This document shows, piece by piece, positions 15,153-22,208 of a stretch of DNA of 37,896 bases. Below the pieces are notes generated by a model. The model saw only the letters and a program-made list of their open reading frames with translations. It ran no database searches and was not told where the DNA came from. The DNA comes from Clostridiales bacterium (GTDB taxonomy: Bacteria > Bacillota > Clostridia > Oscillospirales > Oscillospiraceae). The stretch spans positions 1 to 37,896 of the forward strand of contig JAJQBL010000125.1 in the NCBI GenBank assembly GCA_021203325.1. The letters are read 5' to 3'. A program made the position numbers and the translations under genes. The stretch's first letter is position 1. Each line of letters begins with the position of its first letter.

Positions 15153-17126
15153 ATGGTCACCCAGCAACCGTTGACCGATGAGCAGCTGCGCTATCTGCGC
15201 CTGCTCTCCGAAAAATATCCCACCGTGGCAGCCGCCTCCAGTGAGATCATCCGCATCGAGGCCCTGCTGCGCCTGCCCAAGGGCACAGAGCATTTTATGA
15301 GCGACCTCCACGGCGAGCACGAGGCCTTTCTTCACATCCTGAACAGCGCCTCCGGCGTCATCCGGGAGAAGATCGACCAGCTGTTTGCCGACACCGTTCC
15401 CGCCCGGGAGCGGGCAGATCTGGCCACCCTGGTCTACTATCCGGAGCAAAAGCTGCCGGAGCTGAAGGCCCGTCAGGAGGACCTGAACCAGTGGTACGCC
15501 GCCACCCTGCTGCGGCTGGTGGAGCTGTGCCGCCTGGTGTCCAGCAAGCACACCCGCTCCCACGTCCGCAAATGCCTGCCGGAGAGCTGCGCCCACATTC
15601 TGGACGAGCTGCTCCACGCCCACTTTGAGGACCATGACAAGCAGCTTTATTATCAGGAGATCATTGAGAGCATCATCCGCTACGACCGGGCGGACGCCTA
15701 CATCACCCGGTTCTGCCAGCTCATCAAGCGGCTGGCGGTGGATCAGCTCCACATTGTGGGCGACCTCTTTGACCGGGGCCCACGGCCCGACCTGATTCTG
15801 GACGAGCTGATGGAGCATCACGATGTGGACATCCAGTGGGGCAACCACGACGTGGTCTGGATGGGGGCCGCCGCAGGAAGCCCCATCTGCATCCTCACCG
15901 TCCTGAAAACCACCCTTTCCTACAATAATCTGGAAATGCTGGAGAGTGGCTACGGCATCAGCCTGCGTACCCTGGACCAGATGGCAGAGCGGGTCTACGG
16001 CGGCTCTGACGTGACATTGTGGAGGCCCCACGGCGGCAGCGCCGACCGCCAGGAGGAGGTGGCCCGGATGCACAAGGCGGTGTCCATCCTCATGTTCAAG
16101 GTGGAGGCCCAGGTCATCGCCCGGAACCCGGACTTCCAGATGCAGGGCCGGGATTATCTGAACCAAATCGACTATGCGGCGGGGACGGTGCTGTGCCAGG
16201 GCAAACGGTACCCCCTCCGGGACCGGGACTTCCCCACGGTGGACCCCGCCTGTCCCAGCGCCCTCAGCGCGGAGGAGTCCGCCGTCCTGGCGGACCTGGT
16301 CAGGAGCTTCCAGACCAGCGAGCGGCTCCAGCGGCACATCCGATTCCTCTATGCCAAGGGCACCGTCTACCGCTGCATCAACGGCAACCTGCTCTACCAC
16401 GGGGCGGTGCCCATGACCGGGGAGGGCGACTTCGCCTCCGAAACCTTCGAGGGCCGCTCCTACAGCGGCAAGGCCCTCTTTGACTATTGCGACCGCCGGA
16501 GCAGACAGGGCTACTTCGCGCCGGAGGGCAGCCGGTCGCGCCAGGCCGGGCAGGACTTCCTGTGGTATCTCTGGTGCGGCTCCCTGTCCCCCATCTTTGG
16601 GCGCAGCGCCATGACCACCTTTGAGCGGCTGTACATCGCGGACAAGGCCACCCATGCGGAGGTGAAAGACCCCTATTACACCCAGATCAACGGCTCCCAG
16701 GCCGCGGAGGTGGCCGACCGGATTTTGAGGGAGTTCGGCCTCACCGGCCCCGGCTGCCACATCATCAATGGCCATGTGCCGGTGCGGGCCATCGAGGGGG
16801 AGAGCCCTGTCAAGGGCGGCGGCAAGCTTATCGTCATTGACGGCGGCTTCTGCCGGGCCTACCACAGCAAGACCGGTATCGCTGGGTACACCCTGATCTC
16901 CAACAGCCGGGGGCTGACCCTGCGGACCCACCAGCCCTTTGAGAGCACGGAGAAGGCCATCCGGGACGATGAGGACATCGACAGCCAGAGCGAGCATATC
17001 TACACCGCCCCCCAGCGGGTGCTGGTGCGGGACACCGATGAGGGCGCAGAGGAGTCCGCCCGCATCAAGGACCTGGAGCGGCTGGTGCAGGCGTACCAGA
17101 GTGGGCTGCTCAACGAAGGGGAATAA
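15153..17126 (+). CDS. fbp: Fructose-1,6-bisphosphatase class III
   Basis: A 657-residue gluconeogenic phosphatase of the Firmicutes type, which hydrolyses fructose-1,6-bisphosphate to fructose-6-phosphate. Calcineurin-like metallophosphatase motifs are in order: FMSDLHGEHEAF (about residue 49), IVGDLFDRGPRPD (about 202), WGNHDVVWMGAAAG (about 229) and, late in the protein, INGHVPV (about 537) with IDGGFCRAY. Length matches the class III family (about 640-670). AAGGAGG lies 7 bases before the ATG. It is a monocistronic unit, and the following gene has its own sporulation-type promoter. A short imperfect hairpin GGGG..CCCC follows the stop but has no clear U-tract. Confidence 0.96.
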   Translation: MVTQQPLTDEQLRYLRLLSEKYPTVAAASSEIIRIEALLRLPKGTEHFMSDLHGEHEAFLHILNSASGVIREKIDQLFADTVPARERADLATLVYYPEQKLPELKARQEDLNQWYAATLLRLVELCRLVSSKHTRSHVRKCLPESCAHILDELLHAHFEDHDKQLYYQEIIESIIRYDRADAYITRFCQLIKRLAVDQLHIVGDLFDRGPRPDLILDELMEHHDVDIQWGNHDVVWMGAAAGSPICILTVLKTTLSYNNLEMLESGYGISLRTLDQMAERVYGGSDVTLWRPHGGSADRQEEVARMHKAVSILMFKVEAQVIARNPDFQMQGRDYLNQIDYAAGTVLCQGKRYPLRDRDFPTVDPACPSALSAEESAVLADLVRSFQTSERLQRHIRFLYAKGTVYRCINGNLLYHGAVPMTGEGDFASETFEGRSYSGKALFDYCDRRSRQGYFAPEGSRSRQAGQDFLWYLWCGSLSPIFGRSAMTTFERLYIADKATHAEVKDPYYTQINGSQAAEVADRILREFGLTGPGCHIINGHVPVRAIEGESPVKGGGKLIVIDGGFCRAYHSKTGIAGYTLISNSRGLTLRTHQPFESTEKAIRDDEDIDSQSEHIYTAPQRVLVRDTDEGAEESARIKDLERLVQAYQSGLLNEGE

Positions 17127-17210
17127 AGGCCGGGGACGGTAAATCGAGCCGTATCCCCTTCCAAAACTGATGAAAAGAGAACCCCAGTCCGCCCCGCCCG
17201 TGTCCTCCCC

Positions 17211-17239
17211 GTTCTATTCCGCCGCCCCGGACATACACT
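17211..17239 (+). promoter_or_regulatory. Candidate sigma-E (mother-cell) promoter
   Basis: CATACACT (17232-17239) is an exact fit to the Bacillus sigma-E -10 consensus CATACAMT. GTTCTATT (17211-17218) matches 6 of 8 positions of the GKCATATT -35, with a 13-base spacer. It lies about 40 bases upstream of the start of the gene pair that includes the SpoIVFB-like protease, which Bacillus also transcribes from sigma-E. Confidence 0.6.
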
Positions 17240-17279
17240 GTAGGGAGCCGTTGGACAGGGCGGAATGGAGGCGCATGGG

Positions 17280-17687
17280 ATGGATGTCAAACGGGGAAGA
17301 AGCCGCCCCACCGGAGGGAAGACAAAACGGCGGCCCTGGTACGCCAGGGAGATCCTGCGCCTGCTGGCCGCCCTTGCCATTGCCCTGGCCGCCGGGCTGT
17401 GCGGCTGGCTGCTGCCGGGCGTGGCCGCCCACTGGAAGGACGTTTGCGGGACGCTGATCCTGTCACAGACAGACTTTGAGCAGGCGTTTTCCGACCTGGG
17501 GCAGGTGCTGACGGAGGGCGACCTCACCGACGCCCTGGAGGACTGGTGCGCCGCCGTCTTTGCGCCCCAGGCAGCGGAGGACGCCTCCGCCGCGGACCCG
17601 GAGGCCGCCGGGGACAACGCAGGGGCGGCGGAATCCGCATCGCCGGAGCCGGAAGGGTCTGGAAATGGGCCGACTTCGGAAGCCTGA
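17280..17687 (+). CDS. Single-pass membrane protein upstream of the M50 protease (candidate SpoIVFA-like partner)
   Basis: A 135-residue protein: a basic cytoplasmic start (about 1-24, rich in Arg/Lys), one membrane helix (about 29-51, LRLLAALAIALAAGLCGWLL) and a roughly 85-residue outer segment. The last third is low-complexity Ala/Glu/Pro/Ser. ATG 17280 is chosen because GGAGG lies 8 bases upstream; an ATG at 17265 is also in frame. It overlaps the protease gene by 23 bases. In Bacillus the equivalent position is held by SpoIVFA, which anchors and inhibits SpoIVFB, but that protein has an M23-like domain missing here. Partner function is inferred from topology, overlap and promoter only. 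Confidence 0.6.
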   Translation: MDVKRGRSRPTGGKTKRRPWYAREILRLLAALAIALAAGLCGWLLPGVAAHWKDVCGTLILSQTDFEQAFSDLGQVLTEGDLTDALEDWCAAVFAPQAAEDASAADPEAAGDNAGAAESASPEPEGSGNGPTSEA

Positions 17688-18270
17688 GCCGGACGCCGGG
17701 GGACTTTGGTTTGGCCGCTGTTTCCTCTCCGCCGGGGCCGTCTTTTGGCTGACGCTGCTGTGTATGCGCTTTTCCGGGCGGCTGATGTCCGCCGTGCTCC
17801 TCTCCGCCGCCCTCCACGAAGGGGGGCATCTGTGGGCCTGCCGCCTCTGCAGAGTCCGGGTGCGGGCTGTGCGCATCACCGTTTGGGGGGCTGAGCTGCT
17901 GCTGGAGGAGCTGCACCGGCCCCTCCGGCGGCTTGCGGTGGCCGGAGCTGGGCCGGCGGTCAGCCTCCTGTGCGCCTTTGCTGCGGCCTTCGCCTTCCCC
18001 CGGCAGGGGTGGGCGCAGCTCTTCGCCGGGGCGAGCCTGATTTTGGGGCTGTTCAATCTGCTGCCTGTCCCGCCCCTGGACGGCGGGCGCATCCTCCTTG
18101 CCCTGCTGGAGCTGGCGGGGCTGGGCGTCCGGGCCGAGGGGGTCGTCTCCCGCCTGACCACGGCGCTGTTGGTGCTGTCCCTGGCGCCGGGGGCCGCCCT
18201 GGCCCTGGCGGGGAACCCCTCCCTGCTGCTGCTGGAGCTGTGGCTGCTGTTTCAGCAGCGGAACGATTGA
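17665..18270 (+). CDS. spoIVFB: M50-family site-2 protease, SpoIVFB-like
   Basis: A 201-residue polytopic intramembrane zinc protease. The HExxH motif is HEGGH at residues 51-55 inside a hydrophobic helix, and the third-ligand motif appears as NLLPVPPLDGG (131-141). Four to six helices fill the rest; there is no PDZ and no CBS domain, as in short SpoIVFB proteins. SpoIVFB releases active sigma-K from pro-sigma-K in the mother cell during sporulation. The assignment rests on family, size, the tightly overlapping one-TM partner and the sigma-E-like promoter. Other M50 roles remain possible. GGAAGGG precedes the ATG, and a strong terminator starts at the stop codon. Confidence 0.75.
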   Translation: MGRLRKPEPDAGGLWFGRCFLSAGAVFWLTLLCMRFSGRLMSAVLLSAALHEGGHLWACRLCRVRVRAVRITVWGAELLLEELHRPLRRLAVAGAGPAVSLLCAFAAAFAFPRQGWAQLFAGASLILGLFNLLPVPPLDGGRILLALLELAGLGVRAEGVVSRLTTALLVLSLAPGAALALAGNPSLLLLELWLLFQQRND

Positions 18271-18321
18271 CGGCAACAGCGGATCGTGTGAAAACGCACG
18301 TCCGCTGTTGCCGTCTTTTTT
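18269..18321 (+). terminator. Terminator of the M50 protease operon
   Basis: A perfect 15-bp stem (18269-18283 with 18301-18315) is followed by seven T (18315-18321). The loop can extend pairing with CGTG/CACG. The stem begins within the stop codon. Confidence 0.93.
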
Positions 18322-18335
18322 CTCTGCTTCCCCGC

Positions 18336-18385
18336 AAAAAATTTGCAGTGCACCATATCCCACCGGCATAGGGTGCGCTGCAAAT
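18336..18385 (-). terminator. Terminator of larB-larC
   Basis: On the minus strand ATTTGCAG and GGTGC segments (18372-18385 with 18341-18354, one mismatch) form a 14-bp stem followed by a T6 tract ending at 18336. It starts 10 bases after the larC stop and leaves no space for a LarC2 reading frame before the convergent protease operon. Confidence 0.9.
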
Positions 18386-18394
18386 CCATATCGG

Positions 18395-19261
18395 TTACAC
18401 CGGCTCGATCAGCATGGCCCGCAGCAGGCTGGGGATGCTGTAGTGCCGTTTCCCGGCGCCGTAACCGGTTTTCACCACCCGGAAGCGCTCCGGCAGGGCG
18501 TCCTCCGTCTTTATCGCCGCCGCAATAGCCGCGCCGGTGGGGGTGACCAGCTCCCCCTCCACCGGGAGGATATGGAGGTTCAGCCCCTGCCCGGCGGCGA
18601 TGTTCAGGGTGGCGGGCACCGGCACCGGCAGCAGCCCGTGCTGACAGCGGACAAAGCCGCTGCCCTCATTCAGCACCGGCACCACCGCCTCGGTGACGCC
18701 CAGGTTGTCCAGGCAGACGGCGGCGGCCACGATGTCCACAATGGAGTCCACCGCCCCTACCTCGTGGAAATGCACCTGCTCCAGCGGTGCCCCGTGGGCC
18801 TGGGCCTCCGCCTGGGCCAGAATGGTGAAGATGCGCTCCGCCAGGGCCTTCGCGCCAGGGGTCAATGCCCCCGCTTCAATGATTTGCAGGATGTCCGGCA
18901 GGCTCCGATGGGCATGGGCGTGGGGATAATTCTGGTCGTGGGGGTGGGAATGGTCATGGTCATGGTTGTGTTCATGCTCGTGATCATGGTCATGCCCGTG
19001 GTCATGCGTGTGTTCATGGCTGTGGCCGTGGAGGTATTCCATATCGTGGTCGTGATTTTCGTGTGCGTCGTCCAACAGCACGGCGAAGTCGCAGGCGTCC
19101 AGCCCGGCCTTGGACACCCGGCCGATCTCCACTTGATAGCCCTCCACCGGGAGGCTGGCCAGGGCCTGCCGCAGCGCCCCTTCGTCCGCCCCCAAATCCA
19201 GCAGGGCAGCCACCGTCATATCGCCGCTGATGCCCGACGTACATTCCAAGTACAGTTTCAT
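18395..19261 (-). CDS. larC: LarC N-terminal protein (nickel-pincer cofactor biosynthesis), LarC1 only
   Basis: LarC inserts nickel into the pincer nucleotide used by lactate racemase-type enzymes. The 288 residues begin MKLYLECTSGISGDM, the family N-terminus with the GISGDM motif. They include a His/Asp-rich insert (about residues 67-119, runs of HDHEH, presumably nickel-binding) and the motifs VHFHEVGAVDSIVD and TPTGAA, and end at GYGAGKRHYSIPSLLRAMLIEPV. In Lactiplantibacillus this point is where a programmed frameshift joins LarC1 to LarC2. Here the frame stops, a terminator follows at once and no LarC2-type ANIDDMT sequence is present in any frame. The ATG overlaps the larB stop by four bases. 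Confidence 0.9.
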   Translation of the reverse strand: MKLYLECTSGISGDMTVAALLDLGADEGALRQALASLPVEGYQVEIGRVSKAGLDACDFAVLLDDAHENHDHDMEYLHGHSHEHTHDHGHDHDHEHEHNHDHDHSHPHDQNYPHAHAHRSLPDILQIIEAGALTPGAKALAERIFTILAQAEAQAHGAPLEQVHFHEVGAVDSIVDIVAAAVCLDNLGVTEAVVPVLNEGSGFVRCQHGLLPVPVPATLNIAAGQGLNLHILPVEGELVTPTGAAIAAAIKTEDALPERFRVVKTGYGAGKRHYSIPSLLRAMLIEPV

Positions 19262-20022
19262 GTGGTTTTTTCCTCGCTTTGCGTTGCAATTCGGTTGATT
19301 TGTGTTGCAATGTAGCCTGCGCCGTAGCCGTTGTCGATGTTGACCACGGCGATGCCGTTGGCGCAGGAGTTGATCATGGTCAGCAGGGCGGAGATGCCCC
19401 CCAGGTTGGCTCCGTAGCCCACGGAGGTGGGCACCGCGATCACCGGCTTGTCCACCAGGCCCCCCAGCACGCTGGCCAGAGCCCCCTCCATGCCCGCCAC
19501 GGCAATGACGCAGTTGGCCTGCTGAATGTCGTCCAGCCGGGACAGCAGCCGGTGCAGGCCGCTGACCCCCACATCATAAATCCGCTCCACATGGGAGCCG
19601 AAGTATTCCGCCGTCTGGGCGGCTTCCTCCGCCACGGCGATGTCCGCCGTACCGGCGGTGCAGACGGCGATGCAGCCGGTGCGGGCCTTCTCCGGCCCAC
19701 GGATTTTCAAAATCCGGGAGAGGGGGTCATACTCCGCCTGGGGATAGCGGCGGGCCAGTGTCTCATACTGCTCCGGGCTGGCCCGGGTGCCAAAGGCCTC
19801 CCCCTCCGCCTCGTACAGCCGGGCGAAGATGGCGCAGAGCTGCTCCACCGTCTTGCCGCTGCAATAGACCACCTCGGCAAAGCCGGAGCGTAGCTTTCGG
19901 TGGGTATCCAGCCTGGCGTAGTCGCTGACCTCCGCAATGGGCTCCCGGCGGAAGAAACGCTCCGCCTCCGCCACGCTCATGGTTCCCTGCTGCACCTGTT
20001 CCAAAACTTCTCTGGCTTCCAT
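19258..20022 (-). CDS. larB: Nickel-pincer cofactor biosynthesis protein LarB
   Basis: A 254-residue carboxylase/hydrolase that carboxylates the pyridinium ring of nicotinic acid adenine dinucleotide, the first step towards the nickel-pincer cofactor. The C-terminal half resembles the PurE fold: TAGTADIAVAEEAAQTAEYFG (in outline, about 133-153), VAGMEGALASVLGGL and VPTSVGYGANLGGISALLTMINSC (as separate short motifs). The frame is open upstream, but ATG 20022 with GGGAGG 9 bases ahead gives the usual N-terminus MEAREVLEQVQQG. It heads a two-gene operon with larC. larE and a lactate racemase homologue (larA) are not in the window. Confidence 0.93.
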   Translation of the reverse strand: MEAREVLEQVQQGTMSVAEAERFFRREPIAEVSDYARLDTHRKLRSGFAEVVYCSGKTVEQLCAIFARLYEAEGEAFGTRASPEQYETLARRYPQAEYDPLSRILKIRGPEKARTGCIAVCTAGTADIAVAEEAAQTAEYFGSHVERIYDVGVSGLHRLLSRLDDIQQANCVIAVAGMEGALASVLGGLVDKPVIAVPTSVGYGANLGGISALLTMINSCANGIAVVNIDNGYGAGYIATQINRIATQSEEKTT

Positions 20023-20046
20023 GGCGATTTCCCTCCCCAATGCGGC

Positions 20047-20122
20047 GGGACGCCCCGGCCTTGTCACCGGCGGGGCGTCTCCCGGTTCCCTTAGTATACT
20101 CCGAATCCGACCCTGTTGGCAA
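20047..20122 (-). promoter_or_regulatory. larBC promoter followed by a strong 5'-leader hairpin
   Basis: Minus strand TTGCCA (20122-20117), an 18-base spacer and TATACT (20098-20093). Within a few bases of the expected start the RNA forms a GC-rich hairpin, GACGCCCCG with CGGGGCGTC (arms near 20049-20057 and 20070-20079), ending about 25 bases before the larB start. It could stabilise the mRNA or be a regulatory element; no T-tract follows it. Confidence 0.6.
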
Positions 20123-20153
20123 GTCATTTCTTCGGTGAAGCATCCGCCGGGCG

Positions 20154-20733
20154 TCACCCTTCCGCTGCGCGTTTCCCCGCCGTCATGCCGGAGCACCAGG
20201 CCCAGTGGAGGTTGTACCCGCCGCAGTCCCCCACAACGTCCAATACCTCCCCGGCCAGGTACAGCCCGGGGCAGCGCTTGGAGGCAAAGCCTTCATCCAC
20301 CTCGCTGAGCAGGACGCCTCCGCCGGTGACCTGGGCCTGGGTCCAGCCTGCCGTCCCGGTGACGGGGACGGGCCATGCCTTCATGCCGTGGGCCAGGGCC
20401 TCACGCTCTCTCCGGGACAGGCTCCCCGCCGGACGGGAGAGAGGGCCGACCCCTGCCGTGTGCATCACGGCGCAAAGCAGCCGCTTGTGAATCAGCCCCG
20501 GCAGGAAGCGCTCCAGCGGCGTCTCCGGCCACTGCCTGCACAGCTGCCCCAGCATTTGCGCCAGGTCTTCCTCCGTCCAGTCCGGCAGCAGGTCCACCGA
20601 GAGCAGGTATCCCTTCGGGCCAGCCCCCAGATAACAGGACAGCTGGAACACCGGGATGCCGGAAAGCCCCTGCTCCGTAAATTGCAGCTCCCCCGTCTCC
20701 GCCGCCACCGCCGACGATCAGGATGCGTTTCAT
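20154..20733 (-). pseudogene. HI0933/BaiN-family FAD-dependent oxidoreductase, internal deletion
   Basis: The start MKRILIVGGG (ATG 20733) is the FAD-binding N-terminus of this family, but after about nine codons the sequence jumps to the C-terminal half in another frame: GELQFTEQGLSGIPVFQLSC, then GGVLLSEVDEGFASK and GLYLAGEVLDVVGDCGGYNL to the stop. Intact members are about 400 residues; roughly 200 central residues are missing, with a frame change at about 20700-20710 inside a GGC/GGT-rich stretch. The surviving C-terminal frame (up to 184 residues) lacks the Rossmann fold, so no flavin oxidoreductase function is expected. The ATG overlaps the pseudouridine synthase stop by ATGA, showing former operon coupling. 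Confidence 0.85.
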
Positions 20734-21407
20734 CGCTTCACCTCAAGTTCTTCAGACGTTGCCCGGAGCCGGGGGAATGCCGTCCAGGGGGCCGTTCCGG
20801 GGGGCAGAGCGGAAAAGGCCACCCGCTCCTCCGTCTGGGGATGGGTGAAGGCCAGCCGGTAGGACCACAGCCCGATGCCCGCCTCCCCCGCCTCCGGCGC
20901 GCCGTACTTCCTGTCCCCCACCAGAGGCAGGCCCCGGGCGGAGAACTGGGCCCGGATCTGATGGGTACGGCCCGTTTCCAGCCGGACGGCCACCAGGGTC
21001 AGGCCGCCGACAGTCTCCAGCGCCTGATAGCGCAGTACGGCCTCCCGCACATCCCGTCCGGGCCGGGTGACCACATAGGTTTTCCGCTCCTCTTTGGAGC
21101 GCGCCAGCAAATCCCGCAGCTCCCCCTGTTCCTCCGGCGGAACGCCGTGCACCACCGCCAGGTAGTCTTTTTCCAGCCCATGCTCCCGCACCTGGGCGGA
21201 CAGCCGGCGGGCCGCCTCCTTGGAGCGGGCCAGCACCATGACCCCGCCCACCACCTGATCCAGCCGGTGTACGGTGCGGAGGCAGGCGTGGGGGTCCCCC
21301 AGCTCCCGGCGGAGGCAGTCCGGCAGGCCCCCCGGCTCGTCCGTGGAGGGGATGCCGGCGGGCTTGACGCAGACCAGTATGCGGTTGTCCTGATAGAGGA
21401 TGTCCAT
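20730..21407 (-). CDS. RluA-family pseudouridine synthase
   Basis: A 225-residue RNA-modifying enzyme that isomerises uridine to pseudouridine in rRNA or tRNA. The N-terminus MDILYQDNRILVCVKPAGIP is typical of RluA-type enzymes without an S4 domain. The catalytic Asp lies in VHRLDQVVGGVMVLARS (about residue 47), and RLETGRTHQIRAQFSARGLPL carries the conserved GRTHQIR. Length is close to the short RluA group; the exact target is unknown. AAAGGA lies 8 bases before the ATG. A promoter (21477-21505) and a small GGCAGC/GCTGCC hairpin precede it, and it runs into the broken flavoprotein gene through a four-base overlap. Confidence 0.92.
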   Translation of the reverse strand: MDILYQDNRILVCVKPAGIPSTDEPGGLPDCLRRELGDPHACLRTVHRLDQVVGGVMVLARSKEAARRLSAQVREHGLEKDYLAVVHGVPPEEQGELRDLLARSKEERKTYVVTRPGRDVREAVLRYQALETVGGLTLVAVRLETGRTHQIRAQFSARGLPLVGDRKYGAPEAGEAGIGLWSYRLAFTHPQTEERVAFSALPPGTAPWTAFPRLRATSEELEVKR

Positions 21408-21476
21408 GGGCGGGGTCCTTTCCGGTTTCCGGTTTTGAGGGGTGGACAGGCAGCTTTCCCGCTGCCTTTTATGCAA

Positions 21477-21505
21477 AGTATACCAGACCCCCGCTTTGAT
21501 TGCAA
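21477..21505 (-). promoter_or_regulatory. Promoter of the pseudouridine synthase operon
   Basis: Minus strand TTGCAA (21505-21500), spacer 17 and TATACT (21482-21477), with a TGG extended -10. Confidence 0.78.
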
Positions 21506-21633
21506 CCAAAACTCACACCTTCGACAGAAAACGACTTATCGCTCGTTTTCTCTGGAAAGAGCGTTTACAATGCGTTACCAGTTTGTTTTCACTTTGTTCA
21601 CATTCTTCATGTCCTTCTCTGGTATAGTACAAT

Positions 21634-21651
21634 TAGTTCACTAAGAAACTA
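21634..21651. promoter_or_regulatory. Candidate operator upstream of the MarR gene
   Basis: The imperfect dyad TAGTTCACTAAGAAACTA lies 17 bases upstream of the MarR start, just after TGGTATAGT, which may serve as an extended -10. Its left half, TAGTTCAC, is identical to the left half of the dyad before the citrate synthase gene (22168-22185). Confidence 0.55.
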
Positions 21652-21667
21652 TTACAGGGTGACTGAA

Positions 21668-22105
21668 ATGAATGAGAATGATGTGATGGCAACCAGCCTT
21701 CTGATGAAACGGCTGTTTGAACGCAGGTCAAAGGCGCTGCTGGACGCCTGCCAGCTGCGCATGATCGAACTGGACATCCTGCTCTTCCTCTCCCGTTCAC
21801 AAGTCGCCCTCACCGCAACGGACATCATCAAGGCCAAACACATCTCCAAGACCCACGTCTCCAAGTCCATTGAACGCCTGCACCGGCAGGGCTTCCTCAC
21901 GCTGTATGAGGATGCGGATGACCGCCGCATCCTCCGTATTCAGCTGTTGCCCCGGGCCGATGCGGTGATCGAACAGGCTGACCAAATCCTCAGCCAGTGC
22001 AGGGACGATATGCTGAGCGGAATCACGGAGGAGGAGCTGGCCTGTCTCAGTGCGGTTCTCCGTAAAATTGCCCGCAATATTGACGATGCACTGAAGGCCG
22101 AATGA
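21668..22105 (+). CDS. MarR-family winged-helix transcriptional regulator
   Basis: A 145-residue regulator. The N- and C-terminal helices form the dimer interface, and the central wHTH (about 48-95) contains ATDIIKAKHISKTHVSKSIERL as recognition region and a wing with DADDRRILRIQL, matching the conserved DxRxxRI of MarR proteins. The ATG at 21668 has GGGTGA upstream; a longer in-frame start at 21500 would read through the promoter and is rejected. It precedes citrate synthase by 103 bases on the same strand, and similar palindromes occur upstream of both. It probably regulates itself and citrate synthase in response to an unknown ligand. Confidence 0.9.
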   Translation: MNENDVMATSLLMKRLFERRSKALLDACQLRMIELDILLFLSRSQVALTATDIIKAKHISKTHVSKSIERLHRQGFLTLYEDADDRRILRIQLLPRADAVIEQADQILSQCRDDMLSGITEEELACLSAVLRKIARNIDDALKAE

Positions 22106-22167
22106 CCCCTCCCCGGCCAGCCCTCCGGCACACCGTCCGTTCTGTCGGATATGCTTTTTTCCTCAGG

Positions 22168-22185
22168 TAGTTCACAAGTGAACCA
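22168..22185. promoter_or_regulatory. Candidate operator upstream of citrate synthase
   Basis: TAGTTCACAAGTGAACCA contains a perfect dyad GTTCAC-AA-GTGAAC (22170-22183), ending 25 bases before the citrate synthase ATG. It is related to the site at 21634 and is therefore a likely target of the MarR protein. Confidence 0.6.
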
Positions 22186-22208
22186 AAACCCACAAAGGAT
22201 GTGAACCG

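Noticed and set aside
14967-16997. 676-codon minus-strand open frame opposite fbp
   Set aside because: Shadow of the fbp gene in GC-rich sequence; no ribosome site or recognisable domain.
18940-19075. Repetitive CATG/GTGGTCATG pattern resembling a short tandem repeat or CRISPR-like array
   Set aside because: It simply encodes the His/Asp/Glu-rich insert of LarC in frame; unit lengths are irregular and there are no spacers.
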